64,000 nt of DNA from Corallochytrium limacisporum (GCA_002811645.1 PDIP01000051.1:83579-147578); one strand, 5' to 3'. Shown: positions 42,533 through 53,231, numbered from the stretch's first letter. Notes: generated by a model not told the origin, from the sequence alone. Program-made: numbers and translations.

Positions 42533-44305
42533 ATGTCTCTCGAAGGTCTGAACAAGATGAGCCCTCAATCCAAGGCCGTCCTTCTGGAGGCTGAGGTTGA
42601 GGCCTACGCCGAGCACTTCAATGTCTGTCTGACTGACGAAGATCTGTGCGGCAACGCTCTGCCCATTGAGCCTGCCCAGAACATTTTCGAGGCTGTCAAG
42701 GACGGTTGCCTCTTGGCCGGTTTCATTCATGAAATCCGCCCTCAGGCCCTCGAGCCCAAAAAGATCAAGAAGGGTCCTTTCAAGAATGACCAGGTCAAGC
42801 TCTTCGAGACCACTGAGAACCACAACTACACACTGCAATGCGCAAAGCAGCTGGGCATTGTTGTCGTGAATGTCGGCGCAGAGGACATGAGAAGTGGCAG
42901 CATGGATAACCCCGATCTGGTCCTGGGAGTGATCTGGCAGCTGATCAGGTTCCACCTGCTTAGTGACGTCAATTTGATCAATACTCCGGAACTCATTCGT
43001 CTGATGGAGAAGGGCGAGACTCTCAAAGATATGCTCGACCTGACTTCTGAGCAGCTGCTGATTCGCTGGATGAACTATCACCTGCGCCGCAGTGGCAGTG
43101 AACTGCGTGCTTCTAACTTCACCTCGGATCTTACTGACTCTACCGTCTTTGCCCAGGTCATGTGTCAGATCTGCCCCGGCATGGTGGACGAGGAGAAGCT
43201 GCTGAGCTTTGAGGCTCGGGGTCTGAGCAAAGAGGAACGCGCGCAGATTATCCTCGAGCAGGCGGAGGCCATTGGTTGCAAGAAGTTTGCCAGTGTAAAG
43301 GCTATTGTCAACGGCAGTGGTCGTCTCAACCTGGGTTTCACGGCTACTCTCTTCAACAACCACATGGGCATCAGTCTGCCCACAGAGGAAGAGATTGCGG
43401 AGATGAAGCGTCGCATTGCTGAGTTGGAAGCTGAGGTTGACGCCTTGAAGGCCAAGCTGCGGGAGATGGAGAATGAAAACAAGGATCTGCAGGCCAAGTA
43501 CAGCAAGGCCTCTTCCGAATTGGAGTCTCTGCGCGCATCTGAGGCGAGCCTGAAGGAGCAGCTGGCCTCTGCCCAAGAATTGAACAAGCGTTTGTCTTCT
43601 GAACTGGACAGCACCAAGACCGCCCTGGAGGACACGAACGTCCGTCTCACAAGCCAAGAGAAGCAGAACGCCGATCTTGTCGCGGCCTACAAGGAGCTTG
43701 AGGGCTGGCATGAGGAACTCAAGTTGGCCAGCTCCAAGAACATGGACGAGCTCCAGAAGACTACCATGCAGAAGCTCGAAGACTCCATGAAGCAGCACAA
43801 GGAGGCCATGGAGCAGAAGGAAGCCGAGAAAGAGGCAGCCTTGGAGGCCGCACGCAAGAATGCCGCTGAAGAGGCCGCTGCTGCCAAGGAAAGGTACGAG
43901 GCTCTCGAGGCTCGCTTGGCCGATGAGGAAGCCCGCCACGCCGACACACAAAAGGCTCTGGACGACGAGCGTGCCCGCTTCGAGCAGCTCCTGCGTGACA
44001 CGCTCAAGACGGTCCGTACCAATATCTGGGAATCTGAGGACAAATGTCAGACCGCCGAGAAGGAGTCTGAGGACGATGAGGTGCACCACGCAGACCGCAT
44101 TCTGAAGCTGACCGAGGCCTATGTCTCTTCTGCGGAGAGCAAGATGGACACCCAGGCCACTACTCTGAAGCAGATGAAGCGCATGAACGAACTGATCGCG
44201 GACAAGGTCAAGACCTACTCTGAGCAGCTCATTGACATCCGCAAGAAGACCGATCCCAAGAAGCGTTCCATTGCTAACCTGGTCAAGCTGAGGGGCAGCA
44301 AGTAA
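42533..44305 (+). CDS. fimbrin-type double-CH actin-binding domain with coiled coil
   Basis: A 590-residue protein. Two calponin-homology domains of the fimbrin/plastin first actin-binding type lie at about 20-135 (LPIEPAQNIFEAVKDGCLLAGFI, NVGAEDMRSG, LVLGVIWQLIRF) and 165-285 (EQLLIRWMNYHLRRSG, LILEQAEAIGCKKF-like, RLNLGFTATLFNNHMG). From about 290 to 540 a long heptad coiled coil follows (MKRRIAELEAEVDALKAKLREME and onward). EF hands before the CH pair and the second CH pair of true fimbrins are absent, so it would bind one filament per chain and crosslink as a dimer. The plan recalls cortexillin but with fimbrin CH domains. Codon bias is extreme (abundant protein), which leaves the antisense strand open too. 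Ends 330 bases from the convergent PP6 gene. Confidence 0.92.
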   Translation: MSLEGLNKMSPQSKAVLLEAEVEAYAEHFNVCLTDEDLCGNALPIEPAQNIFEAVKDGCLLAGFIHEIRPQALEPKKIKKGPFKNDQVKLFETTENHNYTLQCAKQLGIVVVNVGAEDMRSGSMDNPDLVLGVIWQLIRFHLLSDVNLINTPELIRLMEKGETLKDMLDLTSEQLLIRWMNYHLRRSGSELRASNFTSDLTDSTVFAQVMCQICPGMVDEEKLLSFEARGLSKEERAQIILEQAEAIGCKKFASVKAIVNGSGRLNLGFTATLFNNHMGISLPTEEEIAEMKRRIAELEAEVDALKAKLREMENENKDLQAKYSKASSELESLRASEASLKEQLASAQELNKRLSSELDSTKTALEDTNVRLTSQEKQNADLVAAYKELEGWHEELKLASSKNMDELQKTTMQKLEDSMKQHKEAMEQKEAEKEAALEAARKNAAEEAAAAKERYEALEARLADEEARHADTQKALDDERARFEQLLRDTLKTVRTNIWESEDKCQTAEKESEDDEVHHADRILKLTEAYVSSAESKMDTQATTLKQMKRMNELIADKVKTYSEQLIDIRKKTDPKKRSIANLVKLRGSK

Positions 44306-44635
44306 AGAAACAAACAAGAGGCAAGCCCAATCCACTGAGCAGGGGGCACAATGATCAAAAACTCAAAAAGAACTCTAAACCCGCTTCTCCTGCTTCTCAG
44401 GGCTCTCAAAACCTCGTAACCAATAAAACCAATACTTCCGTCTCTCACAAGGAATTGTGAGCACTCCTCTCCTTTGAACCCAAGCCCAGGTCTCAAACCT
44501 ATGCATGTGAACAAACAGCGCACTATCGGCTTTATTCTGAAGGAGCCTCCGAGGGGACTCTCTGCTGGCAGAGTGATTCTCTTGCTTGAGAAGGCGGAGA
44601 AGAAAGTGTTTTCTCTATGTCGCTTTTTGTTGTCA
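44306..44635. other. convergent spacer between the CH coiled-coil gene and PP6
   Basis: About 330 bases of 3' flanks; nothing coding recognised. Confidence 0.45.
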
Positions 44636-45553
44636 TTAAAGGAAGTACGGTGTCGCATTGCGGTCCGGTACCTTCCGCTGGTCGTCCGGTACAGCGTCGA
44701 AAATTTTAAACTCCCGGCCCAGCTGCGCATCAATGGCAAGTATCGATGCGACATTGCCGCAACGATAGCAGTAGTTCGGTGCACTCCATACGGTGACCAA
44801 GTTCTCATCTGGGAACATATACTTGTAACCCTCCTGCACGAGCTGGTGCGCCCGACAGATCAAGCTAAGACGGTTGAAATGGGCAAATTCTGACGTTACC
44901 TTGGATCCAAACAACCACCCTGCGCCGCGCGGGCTGACACTCCATGTCTCAATGTCACCTGGGTCACTCCACATAAGATCACAGAAGGCACCTGTATGGG
45001 GTATCTCCCGGTCGCGCTCAATGGTACGGATCTGATCCAGGGTAGGCACATCTGGAGACAGGCCTCCATGTACGCACAAGACTTCTCCATCAATGATGGC
45101 TGCAATAGTCAGATAGTCAAAGACTTGTGTGCAGTACTTCCAGGCATTGGCGTTACCGTACTTGGTTTGGCACTCATCATAGAATCCGTAGGCCTGGGTG
45201 ATCTGTCGACTTTCGTGATTGCCCCGAAGAAGGATGATCCTGTCAGGCCATTTTGCCTTCAGCGCCAAAAGATAGGTCCAGGTCTCGAGGCTGAAATGAC
45301 CTCGGTCAACATAGTCTCCCATGAATATATACTTTGTGTCTGGTACTTTTCCGCCAGTCTCGAATAAGGCTTTCAAATCATAGAATTGTCCGTGAATATC
45401 GCCACAGATCGTGACGGGAGCACTGACAGGTTGCACATTGCATTCTTCAATCAGAAGATCGATGACCCGGTCGCACAACTTCTTGAGTTCGTGCTCTGGG
45501 AGATACTTGCATTGTGCAATCAGGTCCAACCATTCGTCTGGATTGAACGACAT
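44636..45553 (-). CDS. PPP6C: serine/threonine protein phosphatase 6 catalytic subunit
   Basis: A 305-residue PPP-family phosphatase, the exact length of human PPP6C. Metal-binding and catalytic motifs are all present: [33 protein letters not shown] and [13 protein letters not shown]6-specific segments include [28 protein letters not shown] and LKAKWPDRI, and it ends ATPYFL, the carboxymethylation-type C-terminus of the PP2A/4/6 group. This separates it from PP2A and PP4. PP6 (yeast Sit4) acts in cell cycle, TOR signalling and trafficking. Start: ATG at 45553, G at -3. It diverges from the inhibitor-2 gene over about 850 bases. Confidence 0.97.
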   Translation of the reverse strand: MSFNPDEWLDLIAQCKYLPEHELKKLCDRVIDLLIEECNVQPVSAPVTICGDIHGQFYDLKALFETGGKVPDTKYIFMGDYVDRGHFSLETWTYLLALKAKWPDRIILLRGNHESRQITQAYGFYDECQTKYGNANAWKYCTQVFDYLTIAAIIDGEVLCVHGGLSPDVPTLDQIRTIERDREIPHTGAFCDLMWSDPGDIETWSVSPRGAGWLFGSKVTSEFAHFNRLSLICRAHQLVQEGYKYMFPDENLVTVWSAPNYCYRCGNVASILAIDAQLGREFKIFDAVPDDQRKVPDRNATPYFL

Positions 45554-46403
45554 GACTGTTATCTGCTGTCGCTCTGTTCCAAGTTCGAAGTTCCAAATTC
45601 TAAGTCACTATTGGACGCTTCCCTTTATTGGCTGTTCACTTTCTAATTTACCAAACTTTTCTGTACACTATCACGTCAGATTTCTTTACTAGTCCAGACT
45701 CGAGAGGTGTGTTTTGTTCCTCTCAGAGAAGCCTGGTATACAGCTTCGATGACTAGAAAATGTGCAGCTGTGATGTGACGATTTAAATTGACTGGCTTAT
45801 AAATAGCAGCGCTTTTATCCTCGGTTAGAAAGAATAAGAAAAGAAAACACGCATCACCGAGGAATGTTGAGTCAGACTTCGAAGTCTCGTTCCTAAGGCA
45901 GTGTTGATCTGTGGCTCCCCCCCCCCCCGGGAGGAACCCCTTCTCTTTCTTCCCTCTCCTTTACCGGACGATACCGGCTGGCTTCGCCGCGTCCGTAGGC
46001 CAGGGAACCGGATAGCGACACAAAAAACAATGGTCCACCCTGACATAGCTCCGTCATTTGAGTATGGCGGGAAGGAGCGAGAGGTTCTGACACTGGGGGA
46101 CCAGACCTTTCACTGCTGGCCTCTCGTCGGAGCGGACCGGTCGGTCAAATGATCATGAATGAAAGGGGCGGAGGCCAAATGGTGCCAACGGTGTGATTTT
46201 GGTTTAAAGATTTCTAATGGCTGGGCTCTCTCGTGCCAATTTGGACGTGTTTTCTGTGCACTTGCTGACTTGCGTCAGAGGAGAGAGGGTAGAAGTTGGA
46301 AGGGTGCAAATCAAATGGGTACATGGATCTCGATCTGTGCCTACGGGAGAAACTTTGTAGAAAGGATTTTACCACAATATCGTGTACCATAACAAAACCT
46401 ATA
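45554..46403. other. divergent spacer between PP6 and inhibitor-2
   Basis: About 850 bases, no gene. It has a C12 run followed by GGGAGG at 45917-45934. Confidence 0.5.
45917..45933. repeat. C12 followed by GGGAGG, hairpin-capable
   Basis: A C run directly followed by a G-rich stretch in the divergent PP6/inhibitor-2 spacer. Confidence 0.6.
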
Positions 46404-46844
46404 ATGTCGTCGGGAGGAGAAAAAGACTCTGTGAGGGGTATCCTCAAGCACGGAGGAGAAGAGCACCCTCACAAAACCTTCCGATTCGATGAGAAGAATA
46501 TCGAAGAAACAGAGAAAGAGAAAGCAGAGTTTGCACACATCAAAATAGATGAACCCAAGACTCCGTACGAGCCTGCCATCCGCCCTATCGAAGGAGAAAG
46601 CGAGGATATTCCCGCCCTTGGCGACCTTCACGGACAACTGCAGCACGCAGCGGTTCAACCGCGTGAAGAGCCCGAAGAATGGCATGAGGACGAACACCGG
46701 GACCCAAAAGAACTTGAGGAAGAGCACCACCGTGCTTTCGAACAACAGCGCAAATATCACTACGATGAGGCGCTGCACCTGAAGCAGGCGAGGGAACTGG
46801 CTGCTAAAGAATTGGCCGAGTTGGAGGACGAGGATGACGATTAA
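46404..46844 (+). CDS. protein phosphatase 1 inhibitor-2
   Basis: A 146-residue acidic, intrinsically disordered regulator of PP1. All three binding elements of inhibitor-2 are visible: SVRGILKHGG (the KGILK site), TFRFDEKNI followed by HIKIDEPKTPYEP (the KWDE...IDEPxTPY segment, including the Thr that GSK3-type kinases phosphorylate in animals), and HYDEALHLKQARELAAKEL (the HYNE helix). The C-terminus is acidic (LEDEDDD). Length is shorter than human (205) and like the compact forms in other protists. The ATG at 46404 has A at -3. The gene lies 137 bases from the convergent NAP1 gene. Confidence 0.93.
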   Translation: MSSGGEKDSVRGILKHGGEEHPHKTFRFDEKNIEETEKEKAEFAHIKIDEPKTPYEPAIRPIEGESEDIPALGDLHGQLQHAAVQPREEPEEWHEDEHRDPKELEEEHHRAFEQQRKYHYDEALHLKQARELAAKELAELEDEDDD

Positions 46845-46981
46845 TTCCAATCACAATAGGTGGTTGTAGCGTGAGCCTTGTGTAGGTTTGCGCTATGGTT
46901 TTTATTGTCAAGACCCAGCAGTTAAGCCTGGTACCACTCACTGACGCAGGCTTCTACTGAGGAACCAGTCCAGCCTTTGGT

Positions 46982-47144
46982 TTATTGCTGCTTGCATTCA
47001 GGCTTATCAACCTGATCACCGCCAGCACCAGGAGCGGCACCAATGTTGGGGATGTTTTGTTGGCCACCCTTTGATCCCCTCTTACCGCCTCGCCGGCGAC
47101 TTGACTTGCGGTGCTCCTCCTCCTCTTCCTCATCGTCGTCTTCC

Positions 47145-47176
<32 letters not shown>

Positions 47177-48142
47177 GTCGTCGTCGTCATCATCAAGCTC
47201 ATCGTCATCATCAACGTCATATAAATCAGGATCGAATTCATCGTCGGAGTCTGCTTGTGAATCTTCATACTCTCCTAGGTAAACCATCAGCGCGTGAGGG
47301 ATTATCTTCTCCCGGATGGTCTCCGCCAACGCAAAATCGAACGCAAGCTTTTGATCAGTCTCCTCCTCATCGTCGGTAGAGTCAATAAAGATATCAAAGA
47401 AACTGTCCACTTTCTCAGTCTTGATCATATACTCGGGACCACTGCCGGAATTGCCACCCTTGCCCTTGCGGCCGGGCTTGCGGTTTTTGCCACCAGGGAT
47501 CTTGGTCTTGATGCGCTTGTAACGTGGATCCTTGTCCTCAGACTTGAATTGAATGGAACTAGATTCTGCAGAGTAGAAGAGCAAGTCAGCATCCTCGTCT
47601 ACCTTCATATTGAACTTCTTGGAGAGCACAGAATTGGCAAAGAATGGGTTCTCGTTGAAGTGGAATCTGATGCTGAAGTTGTGAGTTCCTTTCTCCTTTT
47701 CGCAGGTGATGTTATAGAGGTACTCTAGGATGGGCTCGTCCTTGTCGGTAATCACCGTATCCAGAATTTGGAAGCGACGCATGACATCGAGCCAGAAGTC
47801 CGGAATGCCAGTTATGATCTGAGCGGTACCCTTCTGGTTTCCAGTCTTTAGATCAAGGGCGGCCAGCTGCTCGTCGATGGTACGACTATCCCAGTTAGCA
47901 GGATCTTCAGTCCCCCTGACAAGATCACCCTGTTTGTTTTGTAAGGCTAGACGGCGCTCCTGGAATTCATCGTCGAGAGCAGCAATGCGCTCAATATATT
48001 CTTTTTCCAGGGCAATGTAGTCCTTGTACACACTGTGCAAACCGATAGCGCGTCTCTGCACAGCGTAGGCCAGGGTACTGATATCAGGGAGCCCCGAGAG
48101 GTTATCCGAGTCCGACTGGGACGCCATGGTCGTGGAAGGCAT
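46982..48142 (-). CDS. nucleosome assembly protein (NAP1 family)
   Basis: A 386-residue histone H2A-H2B chaperone. The long dimerisation helix is in about 15-75 (LAYAVQRRAIGLHSVYKDYIALEKEYIERIAALDDEF), then the NAP fold: IPDFWLDVMRRFQILDTVITDKDEPILEYLYNI, THNFSIRFHFNENPFFANSVL, and FFDIFI followed by EIIREKIIPHALMVYLGEYE-type residues. An acidic tail of about 40 Asp/Glu (encoded by an ATC microsatellite on the plus strand) follows and then a basic stretch (RKSSRRRGGKRG). A Gly/Lys-rich insert sits between beta strands. The ATG at 48142 is used; a second in-frame ATG at 48127 with perfect accATGg context may be the main start. No CaaX box ends the protein. Confidence 0.93.
47120..47220. repeat. 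ATC/GTC microsatellite coding the NAP1 acidic tail
   Basis: Tandem ATC triplets, read on the minus strand as Asp codons. Confidence 0.85.
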
Positions 48143-48551
48143 AGTTGTTGTCTAAGTTGAGAGATGCAACTTTGTCTTCTGTTGATTGGTCTCAAGTCTG
48201 ATCCTTGGCCTGGTGGAGCAATTTTTCAATTCTCCTCATACAAGACTTCTACGGTTTGTTGCTACAAATGAATCCTCGTTCAAATAGTACCTGCCACAGC
48301 CCTCGTCGCAGCTATTGGGCCCAGATTAGACCGGCCAGACCGGCCGAGTGGCGTGGTGGCGCGAAAAACGCGCTAACGTCGACATATCGTTTCCCCCCTC
48401 CCTCTGGGAGCGGAGGAAAAGGGGGCCGGGATTTCCAAAATTGATTTACAGAAACCTTCGTATTGATGTATGGCTAAAAAATTCTATTGTACTAGTGTAG
48501 TAAACAGTACTGCGCTATGGAATTTATTTGCGGGATGGTGGGTAAATGCTC
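48143..48551. other. spacer between NAP1 and the lipase gene
   Basis: About 410 bases between two same-strand minus genes. No other gene seen; a GC-rich stretch lies near 48330-48440. Confidence 0.5.
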
Positions 48552-51500
48552 TCACCAGAGATCGAACCGGAGCATCAGGAGGACCGGTAGAGCCGAGAGG
48601 ACCAGAAGTAGGGGCCACAATTCCGTACCGAAGGAGTCCTTGATTAAAATGGCCAATTTTTGCGTTATGTCCGTCACCTGTCTGCCCAATGTGAGCTGTG
48701 CATCGCAGCTCTTGAATCGATTGTGTACACCGTCACACTGATTGACCAACTCACAGAGCATGGTACCAGGAATATGACAAGCAAATGCATAGGCATCCGT
48801 TGCACTGGCACACTGCGCATACTGCACCAGGCCGCTGCTCTGCATGTCTATAAGGCCGGAGATGGGATCGTACTCTGACACCACGTTCATGGTGCGGTGG
48901 TAGACCTGGTGTGCCTCGACATGCTCGTAGGGGCGATCTGGATGGCGGAATTTGGAGTACGCATGCTTGATGCCGGGTGCACTGAAGGCAATAGAAGTTG
49001 TATCCGTGACGAGACCGACGGCACGGGCGACACCGCCGCCTAGGGAGTGGCCGGTGAGAACGACGTGAATGTGCGGACGGCTCCGGCGGATTTCATCCAC
49101 ACGCTGAATGACCTGCTGATAGTACATATGGCGTCGATCGACAGCATGAAAGACCTCAAGAGATTCGTGCATGAGATTAACCATCATGGCTGAGGTGCGA
49201 TCAGGCCACCAACGAATGGTGGGGAAGATCGCGGAGAGTATGTTCAAAGCTACTGGTTCTGTCCACATGCGAATGTCCTCGACGACATCATTCAGCACCA
49301 AGGGATCTGTACCACGCACAGCGACCACTATGATCTCGCGGTCCACGAACTCAACCTCCAGGTGCTGCCCAGATCTGTGTTCTCCCTTATGAATGTGAGC
49401 ACTGATACGACCGAAGGACTCCTTTGGAAAGGCCTTCTCGAGTAATTTCTGGTAGACGCGGTCATTCTCTGGGACGTAGGCGACCTCCGACATGATCATA
49501 AGGTCAGTGAGGGTGAAATTGTAGAACGAAGACTCGCAGGAGAGATAGTATGGCTGGGGCAGGTCCTTACGTTGCATCCAGTCCTTACGGGGTTGAATCT
49601 CTGTTGGTTCCTTAAGTGTCAGGCGTGTTTCGTGTAGTTCGGCGTGCTTAAAGACGAGAGAGTTGTCTCCGTCGTCGATGCCTAGATCCAGCGTACGCAT
49701 TAGCGTGAGCTTTGTGGAGGTCTGCAAGTACGAAGCTGCGTTAACGAGGGCTAGGACGATGCAGAAAAAGGCCATGAAATTGAAGAGAAAGCGGAACGTG
49801 GCTCCAACCAGTGCTTTACCGGTTTTGGCGTGGCGAGAATGTCTCCGGCCACGCACGCCGTCTCCAGCGGTCACAATTGCTGCGGCCTCGCTGCGTGGAA
49901 CGGTATTCAGAATGTACCGTCGCATGAAGTACAGTACCAGGAGTATAAAGTTCACATAACCGGGCAGTTTGCTGACATACATTAGAGCAAGTGCCAAAGC
50001 GATGGAGATCGCGAGCGCTTGAAAGGTCTGGGTCCAATTGCGCAGGATCATAAAGACTTTAGACACACTGATGATCGTCAGGTACATTAGGGGCATGATC
50101 ACGCACACCAGCGTGAACTCATCCTGTGCATCCATGAAACCAATATTGGGATGCATTGCACTGCGCGCAAATTGGAACAATGGGAACACAAAAAACACCA
50201 CCCGCACCCCAAGGATCATTGGTACGAGTTTCTCGGGCTGTCCGTAGTATGTTTTCGCACTCGGGGGTGTCATAACAACAAACAAACTCCAGAATACGAG
50301 CCATCCCAGCATCAATAACAGCGAGGCCCGACCATGCTCTAGGCCTGTGTACTGTTCCGGATTCACCCCGAGGTGACTGATGCCCCATAGGCTGAACCAT
50401 GCGATGGTCGCAAGAATTAGTGGGATACTGAGCACATTGAGCGCATACCATCGCCATCGAGTCTTTCCCGGGAACCCCTTGTTAAAGGATGGCACTTGAT
50501 AGAGCAGGACACAGAGCCACTGATATATCGCAATGGTCAAGCAGATCCGCAGCACACGAAGAGGCATTTTGTATGGCTCATTGAACAGGCTCATCAGCGA
50601 TCCACGACTGCAAAACTCGAAGATGTCGACTTCCGGGTGTTCGCACATATATGGCGCGGATACCGCGACGGAGGTCATGAGCAACAGTGGGCCCATAAGC
50701 ACCCCAAACATGACAGCCCGGGACGAACGGTCCTGACTGATCATAACCCGCAAAGTAGGCAGGTCATCAACCGTTTGGAACGCCATTTGAAAGAAGTCGA
50801 TGCTCAAAAGAACAACCAGGCGCAACACGCAGTAGCATTGTACAACAAAGGCTGCCCCCTCTATGAGTCCAACCTGCTCTTCTACTTGGAAGAATATGTT
50901 ACCCATCTTGAGTCCTACGTTGCTCAGAACGTTGACCAGGAAGGCCCACATTAGACCTACACATTGCAGGCAAACGTACACATAGAAGACATTCATCAAC
51001 CGCAACATCATTGCGTTACTGACAATCAAGACGGCAAATTTCTGCAGCATCAGACGTAACCACTTCTCAAAGAGTGCCAACGGCCCGTATTGCCAGCTCA
51101 GATAGGTCTCCGAGCTGTCTGGGGCGGCGATAAGATCATCTTCACCGTGATGAGACTCGTTCTTGTCCACATCCATTGGTGTACTGCCGTTTTTGGCGCT
51201 ACTATTCCTGTCTTGGGATTTTCTGTTTGTGCCATTACGATTTGCCCCATTTCTGGCCCTTGCCTGTGTGGCTTTCTTAGATTGTGGCGAACCAGTCTGG
51301 TTGCGTTTCCGGAGAGCTAAATTGTTGAAACCTTCCAATAACTCCGTCTCAAGTGTGCCGTCCTGAACACTTTCTTGGACGGTGCCGGGCTCCTGAACTT
51401 CATGAGCAGCAAATTCGCGCCTCTTTGAAGCCGCATCCATCCCACGCGTACGCACCGTCATTGTTGGTATCGCTGGTCGGTCCACCCGTCTTTGGAAACT

Positions 51501-51590
51501 TGTCACCGCATAGCGGAGTCTTGGTGAAACTTCGGCGCGTCGTTCTTTAAAGTATGCTAGCAATATACAAACTGTACTGTCCTCAATCAT
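48552..51590 (-). CDS. polytopic membrane protein with class 3 lipase domain
   Basis: A 1012-residue protein. Residues 1-170 are hydrophilic, basic and probably disordered. From about 175 to 610 run about ten hydrophobic spans (for example IVSNAMMLRLMNVFYVYVCL, LLLMLGWLVFWSLFVVM). A class 3 lipase domain follows (about 690-960): IIVVAVRGTDP (oxyanion region), the nucleophile elbow GHSLGGG with Ser849, Asp908 in EYDPISG and His939 in ACHIPGT, the expected triad, and IAFSAPGIKH. A C-terminal span is at about 991-1006. The lipase part resembles Atg15-type and diacylglycerol lipases; animal DAGL has only four spans. Substrate unknown; phospholipid or diacylglycerol hydrolysis is inferred. A later in-frame ATG at 51461 (residue 44) is an alternative start. 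Confidence 0.82.
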   Translation of the reverse strand: MIEDSTVCILLAYFKERRAEVSPRLRYAVTSFQRRVDRPAIPTMTVRTRGMDAASKRREFAAHEVQEPGTVQESVQDGTLETELLEGFNNLALRKRNQTGSPQSKKATQARARNGANRNGTNRKSQDRNSSAKNGSTPMDVDKNESHHGEDDLIAAPDSSETYLSWQYGPLALFEKWLRLMLQKFAVLIVSNAMMLRLMNVFYVYVCLQCVGLMWAFLVNVLSNVGLKMGNIFFQVEEQVGLIEGAAFVVQCYCVLRLVVLLSIDFFQMAFQTVDDLPTLRVMISQDRSSRAVMFGVLMGPLLLMTSVAVSAPYMCEHPEVDIFEFCSRGSLMSLFNEPYKMPLRVLRICLTIAIYQWLCVLLYQVPSFNKGFPGKTRWRWYALNVLSIPLILATIAWFSLWGISHLGVNPEQYTGLEHGRASLLLMLGWLVFWSLFVVMTPPSAKTYYGQPEKLVPMILGVRVVFFVFPLFQFARSAMHPNIGFMDAQDEFTLVCVIMPLMYLTIISVSKVFMILRNWTQTFQALAISIALALALMYVSKLPGYVNFILLVLYFMRRYILNTVPRSEAAAIVTAGDGVRGRRHSRHAKTGKALVGATFRFLFNFMAFFCIVLALVNAASYLQTSTKLTLMRTLDLGIDDGDNSLVFKHAELHETRLTLKEPTEIQPRKDWMQRKDLPQPYYLSCESSFYNFTLTDLMIMSEVAYVPENDRVYQKLLEKAFPKESFGRISAHIHKGEHRSGQHLEVEFVDREIIVVAVRGTDPLVLNDVVEDIRMWTEPVALNILSAIFPTIRWWPDRTSAMMVNLMHESLEVFHAVDRRHMYYQQVIQRVDEIRRSRPHIHVVLTGHSLGGGVARAVGLVTDTTSIAFSAPGIKHAYSKFRHPDRPYEHVEAHQVYHRTMNVVSEYDPISGLIDMQSSGLVQYAQCASATDAYAFACHIPGTMLCELVNQCDGVHNRFKSCDAQLTLGRQVTDITQKLAILIKDSFGTELWPLLLVLSALPVLLMLRFDLW

Positions 51591-52276
51591 CTCTATTCGA
51601 GATCCACCTTAGCTCTGGGCGGTTTAGATAGCCTCACCTTCCGAATGTCCGCCTCTTGACCGACCATTCCATGACTAGATTGCACGCCTCCCCCATCGGT
51701 ACCCTCAACGCGTTCGAACCGTCGCAATTATATTGATAACACGGGGAGCCCATACCATCCAAGTGGCTGTTTCTTGGCCGCGGAGGCGATCAGGTGGTTC
51801 ACCTCACCTCAAAGAGGCCCCCTGTTTGAACCCAAGATCTTTCTTGCTTTCGTCACCTCTTAATTGAGTCGGTTCAAAAGGTACCGGTCATTGGACTGTG
51901 CACAGGGGCCTATTTTCGTTTACTATTTCTGTGTTTTTTCGGGCTGTGGGGTCGAGTGGCTACCTCTGTTGCCCTCTCTTTCGCAAGTCCTGGGAGTGAC
52001 ACTGTTGCCACAGGCCGGTCCGTCGTCGCCGGTCAAGGTAGGGTCTTAAATGCTGCTGACGAGACTGCGTTTGTGTGTCTTGGAACCCTGGAACAGAGAG
52101 TCGACACATTATATCGGAATCGGTAAGTCCTCTAATAAAATCCAAGTTTAAGCTGTATGTGCACACCAGTTACTTATGTAGTAGAGCCTGCTTCCGTCTC
52201 GCGGATGTTAGAACAACATCCAATCGCTGCCGACTACAGTCTTCGGGTAGTCTTTGATACTAGTTCCAATTTAGTT
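51591..52276. other. divergent spacer between the lipase gene and ClpP
   Basis: About 690 bases, no gene recognised. It includes an in-frame extension of ClpP from 52157 (see that entry). Confidence 0.5.
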
Positions 52277-53023
52277 ATGACGTCTGCGCTGAGCGCCTTG
52301 TTCCGTAAGGTGCCCCGTATGGGACAGAGTCTAGTGCGTCCTGTTAACGTGGCCGGCAGGTTTGCCTCGGTACGGCCCGTGTGCACGACCCGGCAAGTGC
52401 TTCAACCCCTGATCCCGACCGTTGTAGAGTATACTCCGCGGGGTGAGCGCTACCATGACATCTTTAGTCGGCTGTTGAAGGAGCGTATCATTTGCGTTAT
52501 GGGACCAATTAGCGAGGAATTAAGTGCCGTGGTTGTGGCACAACTGTTGTATTGTGAATCCGAGGCCCCGGAGTCCCCAATCAGTATGTACATCAATTCC
52601 CCAGGTGGCTTTGTGACCGCAGGCATGGCCATATACGATACCATGCAGTACATTAAGTCTCCAGTGCATACCCTGTGCATGGGTCAAGCTGCATCCATGG
52701 GATCCCTTCTACTTGCTGCCGGAGAGCCGGGTCACCGCTTTATCCTGCCCAATGCTCGGGTCATGGTCCACCAGCCGAGCGGTGGTGCGAGTGGCCAAGC
52801 CAGTGACATTGCTATCCACGCCAAAGAAATTCTGGAGACACGGGAACGCCTGAACAAGATCTACCAGCAACACACGGGTCAGGACTATGATATCATTGAG
52901 AAAGCCCTTGAGCGTGACAACTTCATGAGCCCGGAGCGGGCTAAGGAATTTGGGTTGGTCGATGAGGTCATTGCCGAACGCACAGAGGAGACCAAGGCGG
53001 ACGGAAACCAGAAATCCGACTAA
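52277..53023 (+). CDS. CLPP: mitochondrial ClpP protease
   Basis: A 248-residue proteolytic subunit of ClpXP. The first 45 residues are basic and hydroxylated with no acidic residue ([20 protein letters not shown]), a good matrix-targeting sequence, followed by the mature start [19 protein letters not shown]. The catalytic triad is intact, numbering from this start: Ser140 in GQAASMG, His165 in MVHQPSGG and Asp214 in [15 protein letters not shown] and the IYDTMQYI helix face the oxyanion hole and ring contacts. The frame continues upstream to an ATG at 52157 that would add 40 residues with several acids; I prefer 52277 because it begins the presequence. The gene is 256 bases from the convergent RBBP4 gene. 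Confidence 0.93.
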   Translation: MTSALSALFRKVPRMGQSLVRPVNVAGRFASVRPVCTTRQVLQPLIPTVVEYTPRGERYHDIFSRLLKERIICVMGPISEELSAVVVAQLLYCESEAPESPISMYINSPGGFVTAGMAIYDTMQYIKSPVHTLCMGQAASMGSLLLAAGEPGHRFILPNARVMVHQPSGGASGQASDIAIHAKEILETRERLNKIYQQHTGQDYDIIEKALERDNFMSPERAKEFGLVDEVIAERTEETKADGNQKSD

Positions 53024-53231
53024 AATTGACAAGATCAAAGGGCTGCAAAGCTTTTTCAGACAGTTTATTAGAAAGCTTCACTGTTGTATCCTTTACTTTC
53101 ACCTCATAAAATTGATCTCCCAGAGATTCCCGAGCACGTATAATTAGCGTCAAGACATTTGTCCGTAAAATTCATACGCATACAGAAACAAAACAACCTT
53201 TGTGGACGCTGCTTTCTTTGAATTGCTATTT

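Noticed and set aside
42527..44335. 602-codon open frame on the minus strand covering the whole CH coiled-coil gene
   Set aside because: It is fully antisense to a clearly conserved gene with extreme codon bias. Avoidance of TTA, CTA and TCA codons on the sense strand leaves the antisense open. Its Leu/Val-rich product matches no family.
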